Shown here one piece after another: positions 1 through 13,694 of a DNA stretch of 64,000 bases. Every line of letters starts with the position of its first letter. Within the stretch, counting starts at the first letter, position 1. Location of the stretch: positions 1 through 64,000 of the forward strand of contig JAQMWT010000671.1 of assembly GCA_029834535.1 (NCBI GenBank). The letters are read 5' to 3'. The notes below the pieces were generated by a model. It ran no database searches. It saw only the letters and a list, made by a program, of their open reading frames with translations, and was not told the DNA's origin. The DNA is from Chrysophaeum taylorii. Its lineage: Eukaryota > Sar > Pelagophyceae > Pelagomonadales > Pelagomonadaceae. Position numbers and translations under genes: made by a program.

Positions 1-3000
1 AGCCACCTAAGGTATTATTGATGGATACTATTCATCAATCCCACGATTCTCCAAACAACGCTTACTCGTTGTTAGCTACTGTAGCTGGACAGTCTGGCTT
101 CAACGCTCGTAAGCTTCGTAATGCAAAAGATAAAGCATCGACAATTTTACTCGTGACACGTCGTGCTATCGTCCACCTTCAAATACTTATCAAGTTGATC
201 GTCTTCGCCACCTGTTTGGTAAATTACAGGAAGCGAATCCCAACCTCTACCGACTCTAAAATGGTACAGGGGGAAATGAAAAGCTTACTGAGTACCCTCT
301 GGACAACCGCTTCTCAAGCTTCGACACAGTCCTTAGATCCTGACGAAGCCACCCAAGTTCATCTCTACTTATCTCGAGTTGATACTATGTCCAATACCAT
401 TGTGAGCCTCTTAGAAGCCGATAGGAATCTCATGTTTCAGAAGAAAAGTATCAAACTGAAACATCTGCTCCTGAAGCGTCCCCAGTGATGCGGAGCAGAG
501 GGGGCTGCTGATACAGAGAAAATGTTCCACACTTTTCTGTCCATTAAAGATGATGAAATCGATAACATCCCTCAGCCGCTATTGCAGCACATAATGCTAA
601 AGCTCAGAATGCTATCGTTCGTCGTCAAGCTCGGGAAACTTCCTCGCACTCTGAGCTCCCCAATAATCTACCCAACGAAGATAATGAAGATGACACAGAT
701 CCCCATGTGTTGCTACCAAAATTAAACACTGGTTTTACACTCGTCGTTGTGCCTTCCGAACAAACGCAAAGTTTCATGACACAGTACGTGTTTGGTCAAA
801 GCTCAACACATGCCTGTTATGCAACAATGCTTAAACTGTACAACGAGTACAATTTGCCGCTAATGACTACGCCAGGATATGCTGACACATGTGCTTCTCA
901 ACATGTAATTAACTTTAAACGTTATGCTGATCCTATCCACATCGCAAAGCTACCCGAGTCCTTATCACCTGCTATCCAGACTGCTACGGATACGCAGAGT
1001 ATCACACATGCTATGATTATAAGGACTGTCATTCCCGCTCTCCCAAAGCATCCAAATGTGGGATATGTAAAGCTAGACGTTGCGCTTTTCCTACCCAAGC
1101 AAAACGACCATAACGATCCCGATCTGCACATCATCAGTATGACTCAATGGGGAGAAGATAAACTTGGTATACATCTTTATGGAGTTGAATTTAAAGGACA
1201 ATCATCTATCCAGAGTAAAATTGATGATAATGTCAAGATTACTTTGTTTAGACTTAGTAACCTGTTGCCAACTCTACCAATTTATTCGCTACAACAAGCA
1301 AAAGCGCGTAAAATGGAACTTCGCTCACTACAGTTCAGACTATGTGCTTTTAATGAACAACGCGAAATGCTTAAACTATATTCCACCCTCATGGAACGCG
1401 TAATTTACGTCCCATGGCTTAAAACCATCCTGGAGTCAATGCATTCGCAGCTGCCTTACATACGCAAGCATTTCCCACCTCCCGTATGACGCAAGGTTAC
1501 CACACGTTTGCTCCATACAGTAACTTCATCTCCTAGCCCACGAATACCTACAGTAACTCTACTTTGCTCTGGGATGTCCACTCCTGCATTCTTGGCTTGC
1601 GCTTCTAATGACTTGCAAATCAACATCAACGTTAAAGTTCTTGTTGAGAGCGACGACAATATCACGCGCATGCTGCGAAGACGTTTTGGTAATTCCATCG
1701 AAGTTTTCCCATCCCTACCTCAGTTTTTGAAATATCTCCATCGAGCATCGGACGCTGGACGTGCACGATATTACACCGATATAGTGGAACTGACATCACC
1801 ATGCACAAATCGCAACATAATCAATGGGAGATCCATTTCCACCTTCGAGCGTGATATGGATGATTCCTTGTTTCCAAGTGCTCTAAGTGTACTTGAGCTT
1901 TTAAAGCCGCTTGTTCTTTTCATGGAAATGACACCACCACACTCCGCATCGTATGAAGACCATATACGAGTTGCTAATCTCATCTTCTCAACGATGCACT
2001 ATACGGTGGATATATGTGACCGATTTCCATGCTATCTGCGTGGAGATTATCAAGCCAGAGAAAGATGGATCCTCGTTGCACGCATATATAACACCGGCCA
2101 TCTTGATCTGCTTTCATGGCCGAACAAACGAGTCACTTCCTTTCTGGACATTGCAGACCACGCTAATTCCATCAGTCGCAAGTTAATAGTCGACGAACCT
2201 TGGACGCAGGTCTTTCCCGACATACCATTCGTGTCCACACCTAAAACCTACAACAATTTTAGTCGCACAGGATCCGTGCGCTTAACTGTGACTGAGCTTG
2301 AAACCTTAACTATGCTGTTCCTTCGTCTGCACTCTAATAAAACAGTCGAACATCCCAGTCAAGATGAAATAGAGGGCATTTCTAACCTTCGCCTGGGATT
2401 CTTGACTAATTCAAGAAAACCACTTGCTTGCATGAGATCCCCTATTGAACTCAAAGCTTTCGTGCTCCTCTATTATATTATGGGACGCTTATTCCCTAAA
2501 TCTATCACATTACCGGTGTCCTTTCGTATTGCAACTATCGAATCTAACCAACCATCTCACAGGTTATTTTTAAATAAATCCTCTACTTCCTCCATCATTT
2601 ACATCACCGGTGGAAGACATACAGGCGGAGACATAACAGTTTCTAACTCCTCTTCTAAATACCAGGCACATATAAATGCTTTTGGCGAAACCTATACCTT
2701 CCTAACACATGATGCCGGAATTGATAAGACTGCTTCTCTCGAACCTGTTACTGGTTTTCTTTGGCTTTGCCAAGCATACCATAATAATAATGAAAATCAT
2801 GACACGCGTCGTCTAGTACAGGCACTGGTCACCTATACTTCTCCTGTATTTCACGATTCTTTTGTCTTCTACCCCCAGGAAAATCGTCTCGAATTTATCG
2901 ATAAAATGTTTGCTTTAAGTGACATGCATCTGTCCCAAAGCAGATATCTGGGCTTTATTACATCAAGCTATAGGAAGATGGGTGCCAAAGTTCATTCTAT

Positions 3001-4078
3001 ATACATTCCTACTCTTACCATTCGTGGATTTGCTAATATGCTCGTGTACGATCCACGACCCGATCGCATTCGACACTACTCAACTCGCGAATTGGCACGC
3101 GCCAATAACTTCACAGCGCACCAAATCAATTTTCTTTTGTCTTTGTCCCCGGACCTATGCTGTGACGTAATCGCTAATGCTATTCCGGCTGGAACATATC
3201 ATGTAATTTATAAACATTTGTGTCAGCTTGTCTATGACTTGCGTAAATTAACGCTATCACCATCTTTTGACCCTGATCATGCTTCTCTAACCAAAAACTA
3301 TAGGTCAGCCTTTTTCACAAATATATTCCCAACAGATACATCCTTAATATTACACCAGAGTTCCATTACAATGTTATACATCTCAGTAAAAAACTCTCAT
3401 GTTGTGATAATCCTGCTTCTAACCACGAACTTCCATCTTTTCATCTCGATTCAGTAGCTCATGTCTTCTTCTCTAACACCTCATCCGCAGATATATCATC
3501 TCCTACTAAAGAAAGACAAATTCCTCTCATAACACCAAGACAGCTCCATGAGAAGCATGCACCCTTTGATAAAAAAGTTCATGCCAGGGGCACCCTCGCA
3601 TTTCGAGATGCGCAACAGCGAGCTACCAATTTTCACAACATCCACCATTCTAGTGATTCTCAAGCTATAAAAGCTGTTCAGGTTATTGCCAGTCCGGGAC
3701 GTCACCCATCTGACGTACCCTACCGTAAGTTCTGTGTGGACTGTACGATTCATAAAAAACGCTTCCCTCATCCACACCGTCTCACCAAACAACCATCATT
3801 CGAAAAAAATTTTCAACCTGGTGAAGCCTGGGCATGTGACGGTGGTTACGTATCCGTTCTCTCTGAATGGGGATCCTTTCGACATATCATTGTTTTTAAG
3901 TGTCACATTTCTAAATTTTTGTTAGTGTACTTTTTTTGTCGTAGCACTAACTCCAGCGAATTTTGTAACGCCCTTGAGTTTGTCCGCAATTTTTGCTCTA
4001 CTTATGTTCATGTACAACTCAAACAAATCTATTGTGATTCCTTTAAACCCTATTTATCTCAGCATGTTACAACCCCCT
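1..4078 (+). mobile_element. Ty1/copia-type retroelement fossil, copy A (left end outside window)
   Basis: This is the broken 5' and middle part of a copia-like element in forward orientation. Several open blocks (about 18-488, 707-1489, 1508-3457 and 3686-4098) cover a gag-like region and the integrase region. The integrase is recognised by the zinc-finger-type segment followed by an ACDGGYV-like start of the catalytic core near 3830. The block at 1508-3457 is clearly related at protein level to 4516-6400 of copy B (shared stretches such as GDYQxRERWI and LSWP), so both belong to one family but are well diverged. No CCHC knuckle was seen in the gag-like part. It has several breaks and ends abruptly where an oppositely oriented fragment begins. 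No LTR could be assigned because the left end lies outside the window. It is an old or middle-aged fossil. Confidence 0.8.
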
Positions 4079-4530
4079 TTCGCGGCCCTTGTACTTAGCG
4101 TCATCGGGGTCGATAAGCTTGATGCCGTCTGGTAACTGAACATATACGTTGGCATCAATGTCAGACTGAACGAAGGCGTTCGGGACGTCTGCGTGGTAGA
4201 CAGGCAATTGCTCGTATGCTGCAATAGCCAGTAGTACCCGGATTGCGGTCATTGTGGCCATTGGGCTGAAGGTGCCAAAGAAATCGGCGCCAAGAGATGC
4301 TAAGAAGCCACGTAGCACGAGGCGAGCCTTGTGCTTAACGTATTTGCCTGCAGAGTCTGATTTAATCTTCAGCACCATCCTGCTGTCAATAGGGCGAGAG
4401 ACACCGTCGGGTAAAGAAAGTTTGAAGCAGCCAAAGCGGATAATGTCGTGGAGTTCCTTGGCGATGGCCTTGAGGTAGGCGTGCCTGTCTTCAGGCGACA
4501 TACCGTGGAGGCACTTAAGTTTATATTTGT
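4079..4530 (-). mobile_element. Inverted copia reverse-transcriptase fragment
   Basis: The minus strand encodes an open stretch of the copia reverse transcriptase (GFLASLGADFFGTFSPMAT, then YHADVPNAFVQSDID). It is close to identical to 8625-9070 of copy B, read in the opposite direction. Both junctions are abrupt: copy A integrase sequence lies to the left and copy B gag-like sequence to the right. It is therefore a piece of a third copy, or a rearranged piece, of the same family. The near identity to copy B suggests it is younger than the divergence between copies A and B. Confidence 0.85.
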
Positions 4531-7500
4531 AAAAGTTGTTGTTGAGTCTGATGATACGCTTGTTCGTATGTTACGCCACCGTTTCCCTACTGTATTATTA
4601 TTTGAATCTCTCCCCGCCTTTATTAACCATCTTCACCTAATCTCACCAGAGGAAAGGCGCACATTCTAGTGTGATATAATTGAGATCACCCCTCCTTGCA
4701 CAAACAGGAATTTACTAAAACAGCATAAGACTGAAGACTTACACAGCCTGCTGGACGATTCTCTTTTCGACAGCATGTTGTCTGTCATCAAGCTACTCCA
4801 GCCCTTGGTACTACTGGCTGAGATGACGCTTCCACATAAGTACTGTCATCAAGACCACATCACAGTGGCCAATCTTATCTATGCAACGCTTGATTACTGT
4901 GTCGATGTTGTTGATAGGCTCCCGACCTACCTCTGTGGCGACTACCAATCTAGAGAGAGATGGATATGCATCGCACGCAGGTATTCTACTGAACTAATTA
5001 AAATATTGTCGTGGCCTATCCTCCATCCACGCCCCTTCCTAAAGATCGTGGATGATCTACAAGCTATTCCCAAGCGCCTTTGGCTACCTAAACACGTACC
5101 CAAAGACTGGATCCGGGTGTTCCCCGATCCCCCATACATCCCCGTTCCTTAAACGTTTGCACCTTACTCTCGCACAGGTTCTGTTCAGCTTACTATGGCT
5201 GACCTTGAATCCCTCAATATGTTACTGCTTCGTCTTCACTCACAACAGGCTCACGAGCAACGTACTCACTCTGTTCAATCCGAGTGTACTTATCATCAGC
5301 TGTGCTTTAAACGCTCCTCTATGGAGCCGCCACCCAATGCAACCTACCCTATACACGTCAAGGTTTTTACAATCCTCTATAACTTGTTTGCCAGCTTACA
5401 CACTAACTCACCCACTCCTGTGTCTTATTACATAACCGTTTTCGAAACTAACCAACCGTCACACAGGTTATTACTTACAACCTCATCAACATCACACAAC
5501 TCCTACTTCTTAACTGGTGGCCACCATTCTGACGGCAACCTCACCATAGAGAACGCCACCACCAAATATCATGCTTCTATTGATGCGCTTGGAAGCACGT
5601 ATACGTTCACTGCTTCCGACATTCCCCGCGACCGCGACAGGTCCATATATTTGGAGCCGTTTATGGGTTACTTGTGGATAGTCCAAGCCCTTCCCCAAGT
5701 TGGCTCCGCTGCCACCTATGGCACCGCCATACAAAAACTCTTGTCCAGATGCTCTCTTGTGATGTCTGGCTGCCTTACCTACAAGGCCACCGACAACTCT
5801 TTCGATTACAAGGATTCTCATTTTGCTCTGGAAGATCACCACCTATCTCATAGTCGCTATATAGGGTACCTTCGTGGAAGTGACCGCAAACTCGGCTCTA
5901 AAATCCACTTCATGCTTGCTCCACTGCCCACCGTCCGAGGGTATGCCAACATTATTTTACTCGACCCTCGCAACGGGAAATTACGCTACCCCACTCGACC
6001 GGAGTTGATTCGTGCTAACAACCACAACAAACAACAGGAATCTTTCCTCTTGTCTCTACGCCATGACCTTTGCTGTGACATGCTCAGCAATGCTCTGCCT
6101 GCCGGTACGTACAGCACTCTGTACAAGCACCTTTCGCTCCTCGTTGCCGATATTAAATCCCTTATGTTGGAGCCTACCTTCCAACATACTGCTGCCGTGA
6201 CTAAGAAATCCTATGTATCCGATTTCATGACCGTTGAACAAGCTTCCACCACGTGCAGCACAGATACCCTCTCTTTGGCACAAGCTTTTATGATGTCTAT
6301 TTCCAGCAACTGCTTGACCGAAATGTCGTTAAACTACATATCTTCGTCCTATGAAGATACTCTCGTTACTCGTGATGATGAGGGTGCACCTCCAAGTGAC
6401 CCTGCTGCGCACCAGGATGACGACGCACCGCCTTCCCCTGCCTTAGACACCGAACTCAAGTTCGATGTTCGGCGCAAACGGCATATTCCCGCTCATCCCA
6501 TTCCTCGTAAGTCCCTCGCACACGGATCCACCGAATATCTGAATGCCAAAGAACGTGCCAATCGCTTCCACCGGGTGCATCACTGCCCCGACAACGTCGC
6601 TGCCAAGGCCCCCAACGTACTTGCTCGCCCTGGATTCTCTGCTTCTGACATACCATATCGCGACTTATGCACCGACTGCATCGCACACAACAAGCGCCAC
6701 CCGCACAAGCATTTCAATGCGACCAAGCCTTCTTTTGAGCAAACTCACAAAGCCGGCGAAGTCTGGGCGTGCGACGGCGGCTATGTGACCATCCCATCCG
6801 AATGGGGAGGCTTCACACATATCATCGTCTTCAAAGAACTCATTTCGAAATTTCTCTTGGTGTACTTTACACGCACCACCAACGCCACGGAGTTCACTCA
6901 AGCTCTGGATTTTGTGTATGACTTTTGTCGTACACAACTCAACGTGCACATGCGCACCCTCTACTCCGATGCCTTCAAGCCCTACTTTAGCCAACACATT
7001 ACCTCACCGTACCGCGTCGATAAGGGCATTCAACTCATCGCCTTCCCGCCGTACATGCACCACTTTAACTTTGAAGTTGAGTCCGCCATCGGTTTCATCG
7101 CCTCCGCCTCCTCAACTCGCCTTCGTTCTCTCCTTAATGCTCACTATCGTGGCGCCAAGATCGTGGAACCAGCCATCATGTTTCCGTGGGCGGTGATACA
7201 CACCGTTCAAAGCTACAACCTTCTCCCGAACGCCACGCTCGAGCGCATTCATCATGCTATCCTGAGTCCGCAACAGCTACTCTACAACCAACTCAACACT
7301 CCCCAACATGACATGCTCAAGATTTTTGGCGCTGAATGTTACCTTCTATCAACTCAACACTCCCCAACATGACATGCTCAAGATTTTTGGCGCTGAATGT
7401 TACCTTCTATTGGAGCCCCATGAACACCACAAGTGGGAACCGTGCCGCCGCAATTATTTATATCTCTGTTGCGCCAACGCGCAAAACCCGCTCGTCTCCC

Positions 7501-10431
7501 CACGCGTCGACCATCTCGCTGACGTCGTCCTCAACCCTGAAAACGGACAAATTCGTGTTTCGTCCAAACTTCAATTCCTCCACATGCTTCAGCATCCTAC
7601 TCCTGATCCTGAACTTGCTCCTCCGCCTCACGCTCCTCCCGCGCCTTTCTCGCTCACACCCCACGCCGCTATCCAAGACCATGTCATTCAGAGGGGGACA
7701 CGGACTCCTCATCCTCAGAGTGGGCACTCCCCACCTCCTTCAGCTCCTTCTTCGTCCCCTGCTCCTGCCTCTTCTCCCTCTACTAACACGCTCGCCGACG
7801 ATTCTGGCTCTATGTCACCACCGCCCTTGCTTCCTTCTCACAAAGACCTTTTTGCACAAGATGACCTCATTTTTGTCCCAGGTTCCAAACAGCCCAACAC
7901 CCGCAAGGCCACTTCTATGAAAACTATCCAAGCCCGGCTACAAGCGTCTACTATTGGTGCTTACAAAGCTGCTGGTGGCAAACTCGCCGATTTCCGCTGG
8001 GATCTTCGCCACCACTTTATTACATTCAAGTCTCCCGCCCTCTCCGCCCTTCATCTCAATGGTGGTTTCCTCTGGTCTGCTATCTGCTCAGAGGGGGAAC
8101 ATGCGTTGTTAGCTCGTCTTCTTCTCCCGTTGCGCACTGAATTACTTGCCCGCTACCCGCACGTCGATGGCTATTTCGCCCACGCCAAGTGCGCATCCAG
8201 CATCCCAGCTGCAACCATTTAAACTGCGGATGATTCACCTACGTGCCCCATTCCTCAGCCCCTTTTATCTGCGTTCACTGAACACGCTGCTGCCTTTGGC
8301 ACTTCTTCCTTGCAATATGCACTTACGTACCTGGCGCCGACCAGCTTTATTGATCACAACTCATCCGAGTTTGGCGCTACTTCTGCATCTCTGGCTGACT
8401 TGGAGGAATACCTTCTGGTCTGTACAGAGTTTATCACCCAGGTCTTACACACCGACCCTACTATCCATATTCAACTGGAATCTGCCTCTCCCACTCCTAC
8501 TGACGCTGTTTCCGCTTATTCCGAAGTTGCGCACACTGCCTCGACCGCAACGTCGCTGAACTATAATTCACCAGCATTGTTGGTCCTAACGAATATAAGG
8601 TCCAAGAAGCTGACGTTTCCATTGACGAATATAAACTAAAGTGCCTCCACGGTTTGTCGCCTGAAAACAGGCGCGCCTACCTCAAGGCCATCGCCAAGGA
8701 ACTCCACGACATTATCCGCTTTGGCTGCTTCAAACTTTCCTTACCCCACGGTGTCTCTCGTCCTATTGACAGCAAGATGGTGCTGAAGATTAAACCGACT
8801 CTGCAGGCAAATACGTTAAGCACAAGGCTCGCCTCGTGCTACGTGGCTTCCTAGCATCTCTTGGCGCCGATTTCTTTGGAACCTTCAGCCCCATGGCCAC
8901 AATGACCGCAATCCGGGTACTGCTAGCTATTGCAGCATACAAGCAATTGCCTGTCTACCATGCAGACGTCCCGAACGCCTTCGTTCAGTCTGACATTGAT
9001 GCCAACGTATATGTTCAGTTACCAGACGGCATCAAGCTTATCGACCCCGATGACGCTTAGTACAAGGGCCGACGTCTACCGAAACTGCTGAAGTCACTTT
9101 ATGGACTTCGGCAATCACCACCTCTTTGGAACAAAGAGATAGACGGCTTCTTCCGTAGCCTTGGTTACTAACGCCTGCATTCGGATTCTTGCCTATATGC
9201 TCGAGTATCCGCACATGCTAAGTTCGTCGTATGCAGTCTGTCTGTAGACGACATTGATATTGTGTCCAATGATGACCCTCTTCGTACTGAGTTACAGGAT
9301 GCCCTCCACAAACGGTATGCTGTAGAGCAGTTTGAACCTGTCCATACCCTCCTAGGCATGCGTGTGTGTCGCACATCTGACGGTTCCATTTCTCTGGATG
9401 TGCAAGCCAAGCTGGATGAACTCTTCGCTGATCACCCAGTCTTGCAACAACTGACCCCGCTTAAATATCCTATGTCATCGTCCTTCAAGTATAAAGATGG
9501 CACTCCCAGCTCTGAAACAGAGTTGTACATCAATTCGCACTTTGCCACCCTCCTTGGCAGGCTGGTGTTCATGCAAGTTGCCTGCAGACCTGATTTCTCG
9601 CAAGCCTTGGGCAGATGTTCGCGTGGTATGCATGCACCCACGTATGTTCACGTCCAAATGCTAGAGCATTTGCTTCGCTACCTCAAGAAGCCGGAAAACC
9701 GCTCACTTCGCCTCTGGTTCCATCCTAAAGGTAATGCCATTGAAGCTCACCTTCGCACTGTCACCGCTAATCGAATTGATCTATCCACTGTGGTCGACTA
9801 CCAACCGCAGGATGTATCTACTGGACAGTTTGACCCCTTAGTTGCCATGGTTGACGCTGACAACGCCCCTTCCTTAGCACAGGAAGATAGGAAATCTACC
9901 ACCGGGTTTGTCTTCTATCTTTTCAACTGCCTTATTGGTTGGAAAAGCAAACTTCAACCGATTGTCTCCTGCTCAACTCACGAAGCTGAGTTGATTGCCC
10001 TCAGTATTTGTGCTGATGAAGCTGTTTGGCTACGCGAGCTGTTGTTGGAACTCTCCTTTGTCGTCAACCCCACCTTCTACGTCAACAATGCTAATGGTGA
10101 GAACACCGCTGACCCTGTTGACTTCGATGACAATGACAACCCAATTGCTGAAGATATGCGCTTCATCAGAAGCCTACCTCTCTTGTCTGACAATGCTGCC
10201 GCTGTTCACACCTCTAATAACCCAGATGGGTCCTCTCGATCCAAGGCACTGTCGACCAGATGGTTTAAAATTCGTGAGTACATATCGCTTCAGAAAATAC
10301 GAGTCCATCATGTTCCCGGCAAGCTAAACGTGGCGGATGGTTTTACAAAGCCACTTGCTGCTGAGTTCTCCACCTTTCGCTCTCTACTCGGTATGCATCA
10401 TGCCTCTGACGACAATCCTTTACAGGATTGA
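4531..10431 (+). mobile_element. Ty1/copia-type retroelement fossil, copy B (gag-like part, INT, RT, RNase H)
   Basis: This forward copia-like element keeps the Ty1/copia gene order: a gag-like region (about 4531-6400), integrase (about 6450-7250, core start ACDGGYVTIPSEWGG, then LYSDAFKPYFSQ), a Pro/Ser-rich linker (about 7560-7900), reverse transcriptase (about 8650-9450, YHADVPNAFVQSDID) and RNase H (about 9840-10400, with RKSTTGFVFY, SCSTHEAE and the C-terminal ADGFTKPL-type motif). Integrase lying before RT distinguishes copia from gypsy elements. The 5' part matches copy A only from about position 1615 of A onward, so the left end is missing. It is broken, with several breaks, but long parts remain open, so it is of moderate age. 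LTRs were not identified. Confidence 0.9.
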
Positions 10432-10541
10432 AGATGCCTAACCCTAGTGACCGCAACGTCGTTAAACTAGCAAACTAGCCCTGGCCCTACCTTCTTTTGC
10501 CACATTTTTTTTTTTTTTTTTTTTTTGGTCCTGTCGTGTGA

Positions 10542-12533
10542 GTGTCGCTCATGTGTTTTTCTTGGCACTCCCATGGCCGTGGCCGTGGCATCTCTCCAGT
10601 CGTTCGAAGGACAATTCCACGCTCGCTTTCCACGGCCGAGTCTTCTCCCAAGTTGTCTCAAAAGCGACAACCCATAACCACTGTTACTCCTGCTACCTCC
10701 CAGGCTGCTGCTGTCTCACCGACACCAGCTGAACATATTTTACAACAATCCCTAACACTCCAGGATGGCCTCAACATGGATTTTCCCCTGTTTGAACGAG
10801 GAATCTTTCTCTCTGAGAACTTCCGTATCCCTGCCACTCCCTTTCTCTCTTCTTTTATGCGAGCGGAAATCTCTACGGCACTCAACTCGATCTATCGGTC
10901 TACTGACTTTTCACTGTTTGTGGAACTAACAACATTCATATCCATGCGCCTACCCATTACTACAAATTGGGAAGCTGCTCCTGCTATTGCCTCTATTGGC
11001 TGCTACAGAGGCCCCAAACGTGAACGTTTCATTCTGTCATCCTACTATACGCAATGCCTCAACGATTTGGGACAACCTACATTTCTTGCCTCCACCACAT
11101 ATAATTCGAAGTCACTAGCACCTCGTGAACTCCCCACTGAAGTGCTGAGTCACCTCAACACAGACGACCATAAGAAGAATGGTCACATCCCCATCTCAAC
11201 TATCACCATAAACATTTGCTGCGCTTGTCACAACACCGATCAGGTGCCTATACAACCTATCGTATGTGCACGTAATGCTACTTCCTTCCAATCCTCCTGT
11301 GATGGGTGCTCAGCTGGTCATATACGCGCAACCATCATACGCACCTATCATTTGCCAAAGGAGCTACATACTCTCTTGACTAGCAGTCTAACGCAACATC
11401 CGTCACTTGCTCATTTAGTCTTATCGGTAACCGATGCAGCCACAGACTCCACCACTCAACTGCCATTCGCACTGGATCTTCGGCTTATTACTCAGATGCA
11501 CCTGAAGCACCTTAACTTTCTTGTAACTCTCGTGCGAACACAGGCTCGTAAAACTCAGGCTATGTTCAAGCCCACCAAATACCACCATGTGATTAATACT
11601 GTTGCCCAATCGTGGGCACAACATCTTGACGACTACGTATCATCCTCAGATGATACAAAGCCGCCATCACTCCTGGATGTAATGTTCGGCCCCACCTATA
11701 CTCCGGCAGAACATCAAGACTTTCTGCACTTCCTAAACGCGAAATACCCCCTACTTGCACAGCATGTGTTGACCGAAACGTCGTTAAACTACTCACTCTC
11801 CACATCAGAGCCTACTCTGGAAATGTCTTCGCCATCGACACACCCTGCTCCTTCTGCCTCGCCTGTTGATGTCGATGCCTTGCATCAAAAGGTCGAGCAA
11901 ATCCAGGAAACTCTTCGCCTACATATTCGCAAGGTCAACACCCTCAGTGCTGAGAATCTATCTCTTCGCACAGATCTGCAGGCTGCCATTGCTTCAATTA
12001 CCTCCCTGGAGAACCGGCTCTTTCCTCCTACAGCCAATGCACACGTGTTGCTCATAACAGTGTACAAGATCACAGAGCTGCTGTCTCGCTTAACTCTTAG
12101 AGCTCATGACCAATATGCCGCCAACCATTTCTCCCCGGACGATCACCTCCATCATCTGCGTGATAAGTTGCTCTCGTGTATTCAAAGCATTCCCTTCGCA
12201 TGTGAATCGGAAGACTCTTCTATCTTCTCGGATCCGTTCGCCGAGTCCAACTTCTTGGAAAACCAACTGGACACCCTACAACTTGACTCACTAGCGCCAT
12301 CCATACTGAATGCTTTACTTGCACTCACGTTTCGTATGGTACCACACCATTCTGCTATTGGTGTTCACCACCTGACAGCAGAAGCTGACGAAGACGATAC
12401 CGATACTCTCGAACCAGTAGCGATGTCCACCACCTCAGGTAGCCTTAACACACTGTCTGTCGTACCCGTGTTTCGTAATGCTCTGTTCAAAAGCGTCAAG
12501 TCGACTCTCTGCTCCACCAAGTCCAAGTCCTAA
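10542..12533 (+). mobile_element. Long ORF of the copia nest, 3' of the RNase H (gag-like or extra ORF)
   Basis: An uninterrupted 663-codon frame begins 110 bp after the RNase H of copy B, just past a long T tract (about 10507-10528). It has a basic N-terminus, a largely helical body, a Ser/Pro/acidic linker near residue 420 and a predicted coiled coil at about residues 440-490 (heptad-like HQKVEQIQETLRLHIRKVN). I recognise no enzyme motif. The segment DHLHHLRDKLL near the C-terminus faintly resembles a frame near position 200 of copy A. It may therefore be the 5'-most (gag-like) ORF of the family belonging to a further truncated copy. The alternative is an extra ORF placed after pol, as some copia lineages have. 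It carries one copy of a 20-bp motif shared with copy B. Confidence 0.55.
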
Positions 12534-13694
12534 GCCCTAAGACACCCTGCTATGCTCTTGATGCTTCTTATGTGACCTCTGCGACCATCAAGACTGTATG
12601 CTCCTTTCCTTCTTTTTTTTTCTTTCTTCATCTTCATCTTTCTCAAGAGATGCTCTATAGTCGCACCTTGCGCTTAAGACATCTCGAGCCTCGGAGTCGA
12701 GGGGGTGCAGAGAAATGTGCTGCCTCTTACCCTTATCCGTCCGTTGAGAACGTGATCTCTTCCTTACCCTTCTTCTTCCTTTCTACACAATCAAATAGTC
12801 CTCTGATTTGTGCCTAGCGCGTCCCGAGGTATGTAGCACTATACACTTTACCTTTTCTCGTGTAGTTCTAGATGCCGCCTGTCGTGTTCTGAGGATATAG
12901 GGAACATACCTATTCATTCCACGAATTAAATACTTCCAGACGTTCATGATGAGACGGGATGGTTTCCCAGGTGACTTACCACTGCTTGCTAAATGCTCTG
13001 CACGGCGGCCGCTTTCTGTGCTAAGGCAGACGCAACGAGTGGGGTCGCAGGAAGCCTTCATGGCGAGTACTAGATCCTAGGGAAATGGAGGAGGACAAGA
13101 AACGTGAGTCGCCTATGTGGCCAGCATGGAAGTCGATGATTGCGAAGACATAGACGCAGAGGAATAACAATGCAGCATGCACGAAAGATATGGGATCAAG
13201 AGAGGGAGAGAAGAAATTAGAGGGCAGGGTTGGAGGGGAGCTGGAAGGGCGAGGGAGCCTAGATGAGCTTAGGGGAGGGAGGAAAGAAGAAGGGGGCTGA
13301 GGAAGAGCCGGCCTTGGAGGGTTGAGGGAAACCTAGTGGTCAGAGAACATTACCAGAGCGCAGACCACAGCGCAGGTCCATAAAGAACCGGCACTCTTCG
13401 CGTGCGCGACGCAAAGCACCGATTCAGGACAGCTCGAGAGTGCGCTGGTGAGGATGAGAAAGGGGACGCACGGCGAGGAGTGCGCGAACGCGGCCGCGAT
13501 GGATCGTGATGCTGGGGATGTTGGAAGAGGCTTGCAGAGTGTTTATTTTTCTATGAGGGACTTTCGCGGAAGGGAGGATAGGACGAAAACTCTGCCTGCG
13601 TTAAATCGTGCGAAAAGTGTGTGCGCGCGTGTAGCGTGAAACGATTTTTGCTTTTCACCCGGAGTCGCAACAGGCGGTTCTCGACGTGACCATC
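12534..13694. other. Non-coding stretch after the copia nest
   Basis: No convincing gene is present. The first 200 bp contain a pyrimidine-rich tract (about 12600-12650) and a purine-rich run ending GTCGAGGGGGTGCAGAG (about 12697-12714). That run looks like a polypurine tract next to a TGTG start, so part of a copia 3' LTR could lie here, but no partner repeat is in the window to prove it. From 13180 to 13330 the plus strand is strongly purine-rich. An ORF at 13448-13639 has no recognisable feature. Confidence 0.4.

Noticed and set aside
6310-6340. Hammerhead ribozyme core suggested by CGAAAC-GTC
   Set aside because: The 3' half of the core is there, but no CUGAUGA with fitting stems was found upstream at any of the four motif copies.
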